DNA from: DATEOR01 sp046733475 | Lineage (GTDB): Bacteria; Actinomycetota; Thermoleophilia; Gaiellales; Gaiellaceae | Reading direction: 5' to 3' | DNA length: 58,805 nt | Assembly (NCBI GenBank): GCA_046733475.1 | Contig: JBKPPF010000046.1 | Location: 1-58,805 of the forward strand | Shown here: one piece after another, positions 40,387 to 49,378 of the stretch | Layout: each line of letters starts with the position of its first letter | Position numbering within the stretch: the first letter of the stretch is position 1 | The notes under the pieces: generated by a model | Told to the model about the DNA's origin: nothing | Database searches by the model: none | The model's input: only the letters and a program-made list of their open reading frames with translations | Program-made: the position numbers and the translations under genes

Positions 40387-41007
40387 ATGCGACTCAGCCT
40401 GGTTCCGCGTCCCGCCGAGTTTTACGTGCTCTTCACAGAGGCCGGCGCCAACGCCCTCGAGGCGGCGCAAAAAGCGGAGACACGCTTCCGCGAGTTTCCG
40501 AACTCCACGGTCACACAGGCCGACGTCAAGGCGACGGAGCACGAGGGCGACCGGATCACGCGCGACCTCATCAGGCTCCTGAACACCCAGTACGTGACGC
40601 CGTTCGACCGCGAGGACATCTTCGCCCTCGCAACGGCGATCGACGACGTCGTCGACCACATCGAGGAGGCGACCGACCTGCTCGAGCTCTACGGCGTCGA
40701 GTCCCCGACCCGCCAGTCCCTCGAGCAGGCGCGGATCCTCACGGCCGCGGTCGGCCATCTCTCCGCCGCGCTCGGCGCGCTGAAGTCGCAGCGTGGCGTC
40801 CAGGACGAGCTCATCAAGCTGAAGGAGCTCGAGGACGAAGGCGACCGCGTCCTCCGCGACGCCATCGCCGACCTCTTCCGCGACGAGCGGATCGACCCGC
40901 TGACCGTCATCCGCTGGAAGGACATCTTCGAGGCGCTCGAGGACGCCCTCGACGCGGCCGAGACCGCGGCCAATGTCGTCGGCAACATCGTCGTGAAAAA
41001 CGCCTAG
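40387..41007 (+). CDS. DUF47 family protein, PiT-associated phosphate regulator
   Basis: 206 residues from ATG 40387 (TAGCAT 11 bases before). All-helical PhoU-like protein (FYVLFTEAGANALEAAQKAE ... DIFALATAIDDVVDHIEEATDLLELYG ... VIRWKDIFEALEDALDAAETAANVVGNIVV). The pattern of acidic residues in the second half is the metal-binding DUF47 motif. Directly followed by the PiT gene (6-bp gap), its usual partner. The longer frame from 40051 is not adopted. Confidence 0.9.
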   Translation: MRLSLVPRPAEFYVLFTEAGANALEAAQKAETRFREFPNSTVTQADVKATEHEGDRITRDLIRLLNTQYVTPFDREDIFALATAIDDVVDHIEEATDLLELYGVESPTRQSLEQARILTAAVGHLSAALGALKSQRGVQDELIKLKELEDEGDRVLRDAIADLFRDERIDPLTVIRWKDIFEALEDALDAAETAANVVGNIVVKNA

Positions 41008-41013
41008 CGGGTC

Positions 41014-42108
41014 ATGGACGACCTCACGCTCGTCGCAGTCGTCGCCGTCGCGCTCTTCTTCGACTTCACGAACGGCTTCCACGACACGGCGAACTCGATC
41101 GCGACGAGCGTCTCGACTCGCGCGGTCTCCCCGCGGCTGGCCGTCCTCATGTCGGCAGTCCTCAACTTCGCCGGCGCCTTTGTCTCCTTCAAGGTTGCGG
41201 CGACCATCGCGAGCGGCCTGGTCGACTCGGACGCGATCACGCTCGACATCATCCTTGCCGGCCTCGTCGGCGCAATCACCTGGAACCTGGTCACGTGGTA
41301 CATCGGCCTGCCCTCGAGCTCGAGCCATGCGCTTATCGGCGGGGTGATCGGGTCCGCGATCGCGGCGGCGGGCTTCGACGTGGTCAACTGGGACGGGCTC
41401 GTCGACAAGGTGCTCGTCCCGTCGCTCTTGGCACCGTTCCTCGGGATTGTCCTCGCGGCGGCGATCATGCTCGTGCTCCTCTGGATCATCCGCAGGCGCC
41501 ACCCCGGCGTCGTGAATCGCGTCTTCCGGCGACTCCAGATCGTCTCCGGCGGCTTCGTCGCCTTCACCCACGGGACGAACGACGCCCAGAAGACGATGGG
41601 AATCATCTCGCTCGCCCTCGTCGTCTCAGGCCATCTCGACGAGGATTTCTCCCGCCCGCCCAACTGGGTCATCTTCAGCGCCGCGACGGCGATGGCGATG
41701 GGCACGTACGCCGGCGGCTGGCGGATCATCAAGACGCTCGGCACGCGCATTGCGAAGCTCGACCCGCCGCAGGGCTTCGCCGCCCAGACCTCTTGCGCAT
41801 CAATCCTCTGGCTGACGGCCCACTTCGGCTTTCCGGTCTCGACGACTCACACGATCTCCGGCTCCGTCCTCGGCGCGGGAGCGACGCGGAGGCTCTCGGC
41901 GGTCCGGTGGGGAGTCGCCGGCAACATTCTCGTCGCCTGGGTGATGACGATCCCGTGCGCAGGGCTCGTCGGGGCGGGCATGGAGGCGCTGACGCGGCTG
42001 CCCGGAGGAACCGCACTCGTCTTCGTCCTGACCGGCCTCATCGCGGCGGCCGCATTCCTCGGCCGCTCGTTTCAGGGACGCCGGCTGGCCGCCGAGGCGA
42101 CCGCGTAA
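41014..42108 (+). CDS. pit: Low-affinity inorganic phosphate transporter, PiT family
   Basis: 364 residues, about ten membrane helices with the two PiT signature repeats: FDFTNGFHDTANSIATSVSTRA near the N-terminus and FTHGTNDAQKTMGIISLAL in the middle. Also SSSSHALIGG and VSTTHTISGSVLGAG. Cation-coupled phosphate uptake across the membrane; complements the high-affinity Pst system 3 kb away. Confidence 0.95.
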   Translation: MDDLTLVAVVAVALFFDFTNGFHDTANSIATSVSTRAVSPRLAVLMSAVLNFAGAFVSFKVAATIASGLVDSDAITLDIILAGLVGAITWNLVTWYIGLPSSSSHALIGGVIGSAIAAAGFDVVNWDGLVDKVLVPSLLAPFLGIVLAAAIMLVLLWIIRRRHPGVVNRVFRRLQIVSGGFVAFTHGTNDAQKTMGIISLALVVSGHLDEDFSRPPNWVIFSAATAMAMGTYAGGWRIIKTLGTRIAKLDPPQGFAAQTSCASILWLTAHFGFPVSTTHTISGSVLGAGATRRLSAVRWGVAGNILVAWVMTIPCAGLVGAGMEALTRLPGGTALVFVLTGLIAAAAFLGRSFQGRRLAAEATA

Positions 42109-42182
42109 CCAACCGGGTCTTCGAAGGTAAAACCCCTGTAAATCGGGCCTCGGCTTGGTTCACGGGCAGCTACGGTGGAGCC

Positions 42183-42317
42183 ATGCGAACTAACGACGAC
42201 ATCTGGCTCCTGGAGCACGAGGCGTGGGGAGCAGACAAGCTGGCCTGGGAAGACGACGAGGAACCCCGGGAAGAGCAGGAAGACGAAGAGCCCGTCCCCG
42301 AGGACCCCCGCTACTGA
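42183..42317 (+). CDS. Small acidic protein
   Basis: 44 residues: RTNDDIWLLEHEAWGADKLAW then a Glu/Asp/Pro tail. TACGGT 42171-42176 is followed by ATG after 6 bases, indicating a leaderless transcript. No family recognised. Confidence 0.5.
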   Translation: MRTNDDIWLLEHEAWGADKLAWEDDEEPREEQEDEEPVPEDPRY

Positions 42318-42335
42318 GACGCATATAGTCGCTCC

Positions 42336-43262
42336 GTGGCGACGCGGGCTCCGCTTCCTCAGCTCGACGGCCGCACGTTCATCACGGACGGCGGCATGGA
42401 GACGACCCTGATCTTCCGCGACAGGCTCGAGCTTCCCGACTTCGCCTCCTTCGTCCTTCTCGACGACCCGGACGGAGTCGCAGCATTGCGGTCGTACTAC
42501 GCGGCCTACGTCGCGATCGCGAAGCGTCACGGCGTCGGCATCGTGCTCGACACGCCGACCTGGCGCGCGAATCCCGACTGGGGCGCCCGACTGGGCTATT
42601 CCGCCGAGGCGCTCGACGACATCAACCGCCGGGGAGTCATTCTGCTGGACGACGTTCGCGCCGAGGCAGGCGACGGCGTGGACATGGTCATCAGCGGCTG
42701 CATCGGGCCTCGTGGAGACGGCTACGTCGTCGGCGAGGCAATGAGCCCGGACGAGGCTGAGGCCTACCACTCTGCGCAGGTCTCCACCTTCGCGGGGACG
42801 GACGCGGATCTCGTCAGCGCGCTGACGCTCAACTACGCCGACGAGGCGACGGGGATCGCGCGCGCCGCGACGGATGCGGGGATCCCGTCCGTAATCTCCT
42901 TCACCGTCGAGACGGACGGACGGTTGCCGTGCGGCCAGGAGCTACGCGACGCGGTCGCCGAGGTCGACGCCGCCACAGGCGCCGCGCCGGCCTACTACAT
43001 GGTCAACTGCGCGCATCCGACGGATTTCGAGGACGTGCTCTCCGAGGGCGGCCTCGAAAGGGTCCGCGGCCTGCGGGCCAACGCCTCGACGAAGAGCCAC
43101 GCCGAGCTCGACGAGGCCGAGGAGCTCGACCAGGGGGACCCGGACGACCTCGCCGCCCGATACCGCGAGCTCAGGCCGCTGCTCCCGGGCCTCAACGTCG
43201 TCGGCGGATGCTGCGGCACCGACGAGCGCCACATCGAGACGATCTGCGCGGCGTTCAGTTAG
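42336..43262 (+). CDS. Homocysteine S-methyltransferase family protein
   Basis: 308 residues. TFITDGGMETTLIFRD start, then zinc ligands in MVNCAHPTDF and GLNVVGGCCGTDERHIETI. These enzymes move methyl groups to homocysteine or related thiols; donor here unknown (S-methylmethionine or betaine are family options). TATAGT 42324-42329 sits 6 bases before GTG 42336, so probably leaderless. Confidence 0.9.
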   Translation: MATRAPLPQLDGRTFITDGGMETTLIFRDRLELPDFASFVLLDDPDGVAALRSYYAAYVAIAKRHGVGIVLDTPTWRANPDWGARLGYSAEALDDINRRGVILLDDVRAEAGDGVDMVISGCIGPRGDGYVVGEAMSPDEAEAYHSAQVSTFAGTDADLVSALTLNYADEATGIARAATDAGIPSVISFTVETDGRLPCGQELRDAVAEVDAATGAAPAYYMVNCAHPTDFEDVLSEGGLERVRGLRANASTKSHAELDEAEELDQGDPDDLAARYRELRPLLPGLNVVGGCCGTDERHIETICAAFS

Positions 43263-43269
43263 CCGGTCG

Positions 43270-43932
43270 CTAGTGCGAGGCGTCGGTGAACTCGCGGAAC
43301 TGCCCGCTGACGAGGAACGCCGTCTGCTCACCGATGTCGACCGCGTGGTCGCCGATCCGCTCCAGGCAGCGTGAGACGAGCAGCATCCTGAGGCCCCATT
43401 CGCGTAGGTCGGGGTCGGCGGAGATGGAGAGGATCTGGTGGACGACGCGGCGGTTGGCGGCGTCGATGAGCTCGTCCATGTCCACGAGCGACTCCGCGCT
43501 CTCGACGTCGCGGTTAGCGAACGAGTCGAGCGCGGCCTGGATCATCTCCTCGGCGCGGGTGCCCATGTCCTCGAGCGCCTCGGCGAGGGTCTCGTCGGGC
43601 GGCGTGTCGTGGACGAGCTTCGTGAGCTTCGCGACCGTCACGCAGTAGTCCGCCATTCGCTCGAGGTGGAGGTTGATGTGCAACACCGCGAGGACGTTGC
43701 GCAGGTCGATCGCGACCGGCGTCTGGCGCGCGAGAAGCGACTGGATCCCCTCCTCGACCGCGACGTAGGTCTGGTCCACCTCGTCGTCGAAGGCGATCAC
43801 CTCGTCCGCCAATTCGGCGTCCTGGCGCGCGAGGGCGTTGAGGCAGCCGCGGAGAGCGCGGAGAACGAGGGCGCCCTCCTCCTGGAGCGCGGCTTCGAGC
43901 TGGTCGAGCTCCTCCTGCAGCGAGATCCGCAT
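43270..43932 (-). CDS. phoU: Phosphate-system regulator PhoU
   Basis: 220 residues, two PhoU helical repeats (LALRGCLNALARQDAELADEVIAFDDEVD-like, then HINLHLERMADYCVTVAKLT and VSRCLERIGDHAVDIGEQTAFLV). Ties Pst transport to PhoR signalling. ATG 43932 overlaps the pstB stop. Last gene of the pstSCAB-phoU operon. Confidence 0.95.
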   Translation of the reverse strand: MRISLQEELDQLEAALQEEGALVLRALRGCLNALARQDAELADEVIAFDDEVDQTYVAVEEGIQSLLARQTPVAIDLRNVLAVLHINLHLERMADYCVTVAKLTKLVHDTPPDETLAEALEDMGTRAEEMIQAALDSFANRDVESAESLVDMDELIDAANRRVVHQILSISADPDLREWGLRMLLVSRCLERIGDHAVDIGEQTAFLVSGQFREFTDASH

Positions 43933-44774
43933 CAGCCGAACCGACCCGTGACGTAATCCTCGGTGCGTTTGTCGGCGGGCTTCGTGAAGATTGTCGGCGT
44001 TGCGTCGTACTCGACGAGCACACCGCTTCGGTGGCCGTTTTCGATCTGGACGCTGAAGAACGCTGTCATGTCCGCGATTCGCGCGGCCTGCTGCATGTTG
44101 TGCGTCACGATCACGATGGTGTAGTCACGCTTGAGATCGTGCATGAGGTCCTCGATGCGGGTTGTCGAGATGGGGTCAAGAGCGGATGCCGGCTCATCCA
44201 TGAGTAGGACGTCGGGCTCGACGGCGAGACACCGCGCGATGCAGAGCCGCTGCTGCTGGCCGCCTGAGAGGCCCAGAGCGCCGTCCTTGAGCCGATCCTT
44301 GACCTCGTCCCAGAGTGCCGCTTGGTGGAGCGCCCGCTCGACGCGGCCGTCGAGGTCGTCGGTCATTCCAAGGACGCGCGGACCGAAGGCGACGTTGTCG
44401 TAAATCGATTTCGGGAACGGGTTCGGCTTCTGGAAGACCATTCCGATCCGCCTCCGCACCTCCACCGCGTCCACATTTGGCCCGTAGAGGTCTTGGTCGT
44501 GGTAGAGGATCGTCCCCTGCACGACGGCAGTTGGGATGAGGTCGTTCATCCGATTGAAGCAGCGGATGAACGTGCTCTTTCCGCAACCGGAGGGACCGAT
44601 GAAGGCGGTAACGAAGTTCTTGTAGACATCGAGCGAGACGTTCTTCAGAGCCGGGCTATCGCCGTAGGAAACGGTGAGATCCGACACGTCGAAGACGACC
44701 TTGCGTTGCTCGGGCGGAGGTAGCTCGCGCGTCTGCTGTTGGGCCACTTGCACCGGAGACTCGATGATAGTCAC
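43932..44774 (-). CDS. pstB: Phosphate ABC transporter ATP-binding protein
   Basis: 280 residues from GTG 44774 (GTG 44777 possible), overlapping the pstA stop. Walker A GPSGCGKST, signature LSGGQQQRLCIARCL, Walker B VLLMDEPASALDP. N-terminal ~25 residues are a variable Gln/Pro-rich extension. Confidence 0.95.
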   Translation of the reverse strand: MTIIESPVQVAQQQTRELPPPEQRKVVFDVSDLTVSYGDSPALKNVSLDVYKNFVTAFIGPSGCGKSTFIRCFNRMNDLIPTAVVQGTILYHDQDLYGPNVDAVEVRRRIGMVFQKPNPFPKSIYDNVAFGPRVLGMTDDLDGRVERALHQAALWDEVKDRLKDGALGLSGGQQQRLCIARCLAVEPDVLLMDEPASALDPISTTRIEDLMHDLKRDYTIVIVTHNMQQAARIADMTAFFSVQIENGHRSGVLVEYDATPTIFTKPADKRTEDYVTGRFG

Positions 44775-45652
44775 CACCTCTTCTGATAGCGATTGCGGAG
44801 CCAAATTGCCCCCGCGTTCAGGAGCAAAACCATGATCAGGAGGACGATGATCGCCGCGGCAGCAAGGGACTTGAACTGCGGATCCGGAAGCTTCGTCCAG
44901 TTGTAGATCTGAACCGGTAGCGCGGTGAAGGGCCCCATTACCGTCGGGTTGAACGTGATGTAGGTGAGGGCTCCGATGAGGATCAGCGGCGCGGTCTCGC
45001 CGATCGCCCGCGCGAGAGCGAGGATCGAGCCGGTGGCGATGCCCGGGATCGCGGCAGGAAGCACCTGGCGCGAGACCACCTGCCATTGCGTAGCGCCGAG
45101 TGCGTACGCGCCCTCCCGGATAGAGCTGGGCACCGCGCGGATCGCCTCACGCGCAGCGATGATCACGGTCGGGAGGACGAGGAGCGTGAGGATGAGCGCT
45201 CCGGCCAGCAGCACCCTCCCGAGACCGAGGCCACGAACGAGAAACGCGAGCCCCAGAATTCCGTAGACGATCGACGGTACCGCGGCGAGGTTCTGGATGT
45301 TCAGCTCGAGCAGGCGGTTGTACCAACGGTTTCGATCCGCGTACTCCTCGAGGTAGACGGCGGTGCCCACGCCGATCGGCACCGTGAAGAGGATGAGGAG
45401 CACGCCCAGATAGAGAGTGGCGAGAATCGCGGGGCGGGCGCCCGCGATGTCGGGATCGCTCGACGGCGGATTTGTGAGAAGTACGGGGTCGACGTAAGCG
45501 AGGCCCTTGGTGAGGACGTCGAAGAAAAGCGTTCCGAGGGCGACGAAGCCGACAGCCATCGAGAGCAGTAGCAGCGCAACGAAGATCCGTCCGCGCCAGA
45601 CGCCGCGCCTGCGGCCGCTACCGACTGGCGCATCCGACGCCGCGACGCTCAC
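44771..45652 (-). CDS. pstA: Phosphate ABC transporter permease
   Basis: 293 residues from GTG 45652, six helices. EEYADRNRWYNRLLELNIQNLAAVPSIVYGILGL and the EAA loop EGAYALGATQWQVVSRQVLPAAIPGI are diagnostic of PstA. Overlaps pstC and pstB by 4 bp each. Confidence 0.95.
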   Translation of the reverse strand: MSVAASDAPVGSGRRRGVWRGRIFVALLLLSMAVGFVALGTLFFDVLTKGLAYVDPVLLTNPPSSDPDIAGARPAILATLYLGVLLILFTVPIGVGTAVYLEEYADRNRWYNRLLELNIQNLAAVPSIVYGILGLAFLVRGLGLGRVLLAGALILTLLVLPTVIIAAREAIRAVPSSIREGAYALGATQWQVVSRQVLPAAIPGIATGSILALARAIGETAPLILIGALTYITFNPTVMGPFTALPVQIYNWTKLPDPQFKSLAAAAIIVLLIMVLLLNAGAIWLRNRYQKRW

Positions 45653-46566
45653 TCGTACACCTCGCGGTACTTGCGCACGAGGCGGATGGAAACGGCATTG
45701 ACGATCAACGTCATGACGAAGAGGGTGGCGCCGACTGCGAAGATCGTCTTGTATTCGACGGAGCCGGTCGGCACGTCGCCTGCCCCTGTCGCGGCGATGA
45801 AGGCAGACATCGTCTCCACCGCTTCACGCGGGTCGAAGGAGAGATTCGGCTGCTGCCCGGCGGCGAGAAGCACGATCATCGTCTCGCCGATCGCGCGCGA
45901 GATGCCGAGGACGAACGCGGCGACGATGCCCGACACGGCTGCCGGCACGACGATCCGCGTCGAGACCTGGAGCTTGCTCGACCCCAGGGCGTACGCGCCG
46001 TAGCGAAGGTCACGCGGCACCGCCGACATCGCGTCCTCGGAGAGGGATGCCACCGTCGGGATGATCATCACGCCCATGACGAGGCCAGCGCTGAGCGCGT
46101 TGAAGACGCCGACGTCGAGCCCGGTGTCCTGCAGGTGCGGCGTCACCCAGGTGAGCGCGAAGTAGCCGTAGACGACGGTCGGGATGCCAGCCAGGAGCTC
46201 GAGGGCTGGCTTGAGCGTGGCCCGAAGCCGTGGACGCGCGTACTCGCTCAGGAAGATCGCCGCGCCGAGCCCGAGCGGGATCGCGATCAGCGAGGCCCAG
46301 ATCGTGACCGAGAGGGTCCCGACGATCAGGGGGATCACACCGAAGGACTGCTGTAGGAAGAGCGGGGCCCATTCGGTTCCGGTTATGTAGTCCCAGAAGC
46401 TCACTTCCTGGAAGAACTCGAACGCCGGGAGAAAGAGGGCGACGACGATGCCGACCGTGGTCGCCACCGACACGAGCGCGCAAAGGCCCAGAAGGGCCTT
46501 GATGACGACTTCGCCCCGCCGCTTGCGCGGTGGGGCGAGCGATAGCGATTCGGCTCGGGTCGCCAA
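45649..46566 (-). CDS. pstC: Phosphate ABC transporter permease
   Basis: 305 residues if started at TTG 46566, four bases after the pstS stop. FLSEYARPRLRATLKPALELLAGIPTVVYGYFAL and YGAYALGSSKLQVSTRIVVPAAVSGIVAAF identify PstC. The start is uncertain because no Shine-Dalgarno is visible. Confidence 0.93.
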   Translation of the reverse strand: MATRAESLSLAPPRKRRGEVVIKALLGLCALVSVATTVGIVVALFLPAFEFFQEVSFWDYITGTEWAPLFLQQSFGVIPLIVGTLSVTIWASLIAIPLGLGAAIFLSEYARPRLRATLKPALELLAGIPTVVYGYFALTWVTPHLQDTGLDVGVFNALSAGLVMGVMIIPTVASLSEDAMSAVPRDLRYGAYALGSSKLQVSTRIVVPAAVSGIVAAFVLGISRAIGETMIVLLAAGQQPNLSFDPREAVETMSAFIAATGAGDVPTGSVEYKTIFAVGATLFVMTLIVNAVSIRLVRKYREVYE

Positions 46567-46570
46567 GCTG

Positions 46571-47554
46571 CTAGCTCGTGGCAGCCTCGAACGTGGACTG
46601 CGACTTCTGCAACTGCTCGTCGGTGAGCGGGACGAACAGTGCGTTCTCGGCGATCGTCTGCTCACTGTCGAGCAGGTACTGGACGAACGCCTTGACCTCC
46701 GGCTTCTGCAGTGACTCGTTCTTCACGTAAATGAAGAGCGGGCGAGACAGGGGGGTGTACGAGCCGTCCTGGACGGTCTCGGTCGAGGGCGCGACGCAGC
46801 CGTCGCCGCCGTCGATCTCGACGTCGTTGAGCTGCTCCTGGTTCTGCTCGAAGTAACTGAGCCCGAAGTACCCGAGCCCGCCCTTGTCGCCTTCGACGGC
46901 CTGCACGGTGACGTTGTCGTCCTCCGTGGCCTGGTAATCGGTGCGACTCGCATCTTCCTCACCGTTGATAACGCCGGTGAAGAAGTCGAACGTGCCGGAG
47001 TCCGTGCCCGGCCCGGCCAGGGTCATCTTCTGGTCCGGGAAGCTCGGGTCGACCTGGTTCCAGTTGTCCACCTCGGAGTCGGGCCCCCAGATCTTGTTCA
47101 GCTGCTCGACGGTGAGACAAGTGGCCCAGTTGTTCTCCTTGTTGGTGACGACAGCGATCCCGTCGTTCGCGATCTGAATCTGGGTGTACTCGATGCCGTT
47201 CTTCTTGCAGACCGGCACCTCTTCGTCGTCCTTGATGGGGCGGGAGGCATCGGAGATGTCGGTCTCGCCGGCGCAGAAGCGCTCGAAGCCACCGCCGGTG
47301 CCGGAGATGCCGACCGTCACCTGGACGCCGGAATTCTGGGCTTGAAACTGCTCAGCGCCGGCCGTGACAAACGGGCCAACGGTGCTGGAGCCGTCGACCT
47401 CGATGCGGCCTGAAAGGTCTTGACCGCCGGCAGCGGTCGTGCCCGACGCTCCGGTGTCTGTTGAGTCGCTCCGGCCGCAGGCCGCCACCGCAGTAGCGAG
47501 CAGCCCGGCCGCAAAAACGAGCAGGAGGATCCTGCCCTGAGGGCGAATACCCAC
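46571..47554 (-). CDS. pstS: Phosphate-binding lipoprotein
   Basis: 327 residues. GTG 47554 is chosen over ATG 47578 because AAAGGAG lies 5 bases before it. Lipobox TAVAAC with Cys26. Phosphate-binding motifs: EVDGSSTVGPFVTAGAEQF, SGTGGGFERFCAGETDISDASRPI and GPGTDSGTFDFFTGVI. First gene of the pst operon, under a Pho box. Confidence 0.95.
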   Translation of the reverse strand: MGIRPQGRILLLVFAAGLLATAVAACGRSDSTDTGASGTTAAGGQDLSGRIEVDGSSTVGPFVTAGAEQFQAQNSGVQVTVGISGTGGGFERFCAGETDISDASRPIKDDEEVPVCKKNGIEYTQIQIANDGIAVVTNKENNWATCLTVEQLNKIWGPDSEVDNWNQVDPSFPDQKMTLAGPGTDSGTFDFFTGVINGEEDASRTDYQATEDDNVTVQAVEGDKGGLGYFGLSYFEQNQEQLNDVEIDGGDGCVAPSTETVQDGSYTPLSRPLFIYVKNESLQKPEVKAFVQYLLDSEQTIAENALFVPLTDEQLQKSQSTFEAATS

Positions 47555-47607
47555 GGTTCTCCTTTCGGTTCGTGTCATGCCCGGAGTGTCCGGGGGGCGC
47601 TCGGACG

Positions 47608-47651
47608 CGTGGGCTGAAAGGCCGTGAAGAAGTGGTTACGGGCTGGTGAAC
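47608..47651 (-). promoter_or_regulatory. Pho box upstream of pstS
   Basis: On the minus strand four 11-base units follow one another: GTTCACCAGCC, CGTAACCACTT, CTTCACGGCCT, TTCAGCCCACG. These match the GTTCACC-type direct-repeat units bound by PhoP/PhoB in actinobacteria. The first unit overlaps the last codons of phoR. Confidence 0.7.
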
Positions 47652-48580
47652 GCGATCCGGATCGTGAGTCCGGAGCCCCGCTTGCTCTCCGCTTCGATCG
47701 TGCCGCCGGCCGAGTTCGTGATGTGCTTGACGATGGCCAGGCCGAGGCCCGTCCCGCGCGAAGCACGGGCGCGGTCGGCGCGGTAGAAGCGCTCGAACAG
47801 GCGCGGCAGATCGTCCTCCGACACGCCCACCCCGTCGTCGGAAGCGGTCAGCTCGCCGGATTCGAGCGTGAGCGTGAACGTCGAGCCTGGACCCGCATAG
47901 CGGATCGCGTTCTCGGCGAGGTTGCCCGCGATCACCCGGATCATCCGCGGCCGCAGGGGCAGTTCCGCCTCCGGGTCGCCCTCGGCGCGAAGTGTGAGCC
48001 CGGATCGCGCCGCATGCTCGCCGAGGCTCTCCACGACCTCCTCGAGGATCGGCAGGGCAGCCGTCGAGCCTAGCGCGACGAGCTCCCGACCCGACTCGAG
48101 CTCGCTGAGGAAGAGGACGTCGTCGATCAGCTCGCCGATCTGGCGCACCTCGGCCTGCGCCTGTTCGATGAGGTCGTGAGGGTTCGCATCCGGAAGGGTC
48201 GCGGTCTCGAGGAGCGCGAGCAGCCGGGCGAGCGGGGTCCGGAGTTCGTGCGAGACGGACGCCGTGAAGCCCGCGCGGAGCTCCTCGTAGGCAGCGAGGT
48301 CACCCGGGTCGCGGACATAGATCAGCTTCTCGCTTCGTCCGGCGACGGTGTAGGGAACGACGAGGGAGTCGCGGAGGACGGCTTCCGGCGGCGCCTCGCC
48401 CTCGGGGAGCCCCTGGAAGAGCTCGCGCGCCCGCCTGCTCGCCGTGACGACCCGCCCCTCGGCGTCGAGGACCACCACGATCTCCCGGCTCTCCTCGACG
48501 AGGATTCGGCCACGCTCGGCGTCGAGGCTCGCCTCCGCTCGCGCGGGCGGGGGGTCGCGCTGAAACAATCTCTTCACCAT
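47636..48580 (-). CDS. phoR: Phosphate-sensing histidine kinase (PhoR-type)
   Basis: 314 residues: N-terminal PAS-like domain (ESREIVVVLDAEGRVVTASRRARELFQG), HisKA with SVSHELRTPLARLLALLE, HATPase with NLAENAIRYAG, DDGVGV and GTGLGLAIVKHI. No membrane helix is present, unlike most PhoR proteins, so it is probably soluble and senses through PhoU/Pst contacts. Divergent from its response regulator across a Pho box and head-on upstream of the pst operon. Confidence 0.92.
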   Translation of the reverse strand: MVKRLFQRDPPPARAEASLDAERGRILVEESREIVVVLDAEGRVVTASRRARELFQGLPEGEAPPEAVLRDSLVVPYTVAGRSEKLIYVRDPGDLAAYEELRAGFTASVSHELRTPLARLLALLETATLPDANPHDLIEQAQAEVRQIGELIDDVLFLSELESGRELVALGSTAALPILEEVVESLGEHAARSGLTLRAEGDPEAELPLRPRMIRVIAGNLAENAIRYAGPGSTFTLTLESGELTASDDGVGVSEDDLPRLFERFYRADRARASRGTGLGLAIVKHITNSAGGTIEAESKRGSGLTIRIAFTSP

Positions 48581-48604
48581 TCGTTCACCACTCCTACACC
48601 TCTG
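48572..48604 (+). promoter_or_regulatory. Pho box between phoR and phoB
   Basis: Three tandem 11-base units, CTTCACCATTC, GTTCACCACTC and CTACACCTCTG, between the divergent kinase and regulator genes, overlapping the phoR ATG. Indicates autoregulation of the two-component pair. Confidence 0.72.
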
Positions 48605-48612
48605 TTCGAGGC

Positions 48613-49329
48613 ATGATTGACGCGGTCGTGCCCAAGGTTCTCATCATCGAGGACGACGACGTCATCGCGCGCGGGATGGCGAGCCATCTCAACGCGGCGG
48701 GCTTCGATCCGCTCTGGGTGAACAAGGGCGAAGCAGGGCTGGCACGGCTCCGCTACGAGAAGCCGGATGTCTGCGTGCTCGACCTCATGCTGCCCGGCGT
48801 CGACGGCTGGCGGGTGATCGAGACAGCGCGCGCGGAGGGAATCGGCACCCCGATCGTCGTCGTCAGCGCGCGCGGCACCGAGCACGACCGGGTGCACGCG
48901 CTCGAGATCGGCGCCGACGACTATCTCGTCAAGCCGTTTTCCATGAAGGAGCTCGTGGCCCGCGTCCGGGCGGCTGCCCGGCGCGGAGTCCGCGTCCAGG
49001 ACGAGAGCCGAGGCGATCCGATCGAGATTGCCGAGCTGCGGATCGATCCGCTCAACGTGCAGGCGTACGTGAACGGAAGGAGCGCCGAGCTGACTCCGAC
49101 GGAGTTCCGTCTCCTTTACGCCCTCGCGCTCGACCGCGGCCGCGTCGTCACCCGGGACGAGGTCCTGCAGAAGGTCTGGGGCCGCCGCCAGACGCATCGC
49201 GACCGCACCGTGGACGTGTTCGTCCGCAAGCTGCGCGACAAGATCGACTCTTTCCAGCCGAAGCACACCTTCATCCAGACACGCTACGGCGTCGGCTACA
49301 AGCTCGAGGCCGTCCGCAAGCAGACGTAG
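48613..49329 (+). CDS. phoB: PhoB/PhoP-type response regulator
   Basis: 238 residues. Receiver KVLIIEDDDVIARGM with phospho-Asp in VLDLMLPGVDGW and Lys in LVKPFSMKEL; C-terminal winged helix (LTPTEFRLLYALALDRGRVVTRDEVLQKVWG ... RTVDVFVRKLRDKI ... TRYGVGYKL). Predicted to bind the two Pho boxes described here. Confidence 0.93.
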   Translation: MIDAVVPKVLIIEDDDVIARGMASHLNAAGFDPLWVNKGEAGLARLRYEKPDVCVLDLMLPGVDGWRVIETARAEGIGTPIVVVSARGTEHDRVHALEIGADDYLVKPFSMKELVARVRAAARRGVRVQDESRGDPIEIAELRIDPLNVQAYVNGRSAELTPTEFRLLYALALDRGRVVTRDEVLQKVWGRRQTHRDRTVDVFVRKLRDKIDSFQPKHTFIQTRYGVGYKLEAVRKQT

Positions 49330-49378
49330 ACACGAGCCTCGACGCGCCGCCCGAGGGGCTTTAGGATCGCTTTCTTCG

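Noticed and set aside
40051..41007. A single 318-residue DUF47 protein with long N-terminal extension
   Set aside because: The extension is the antisense of a phosphatase signal peptide and a fragment of another gene; DUF47 homologues start near ATG 40387, which has its own -10-like hexamer.
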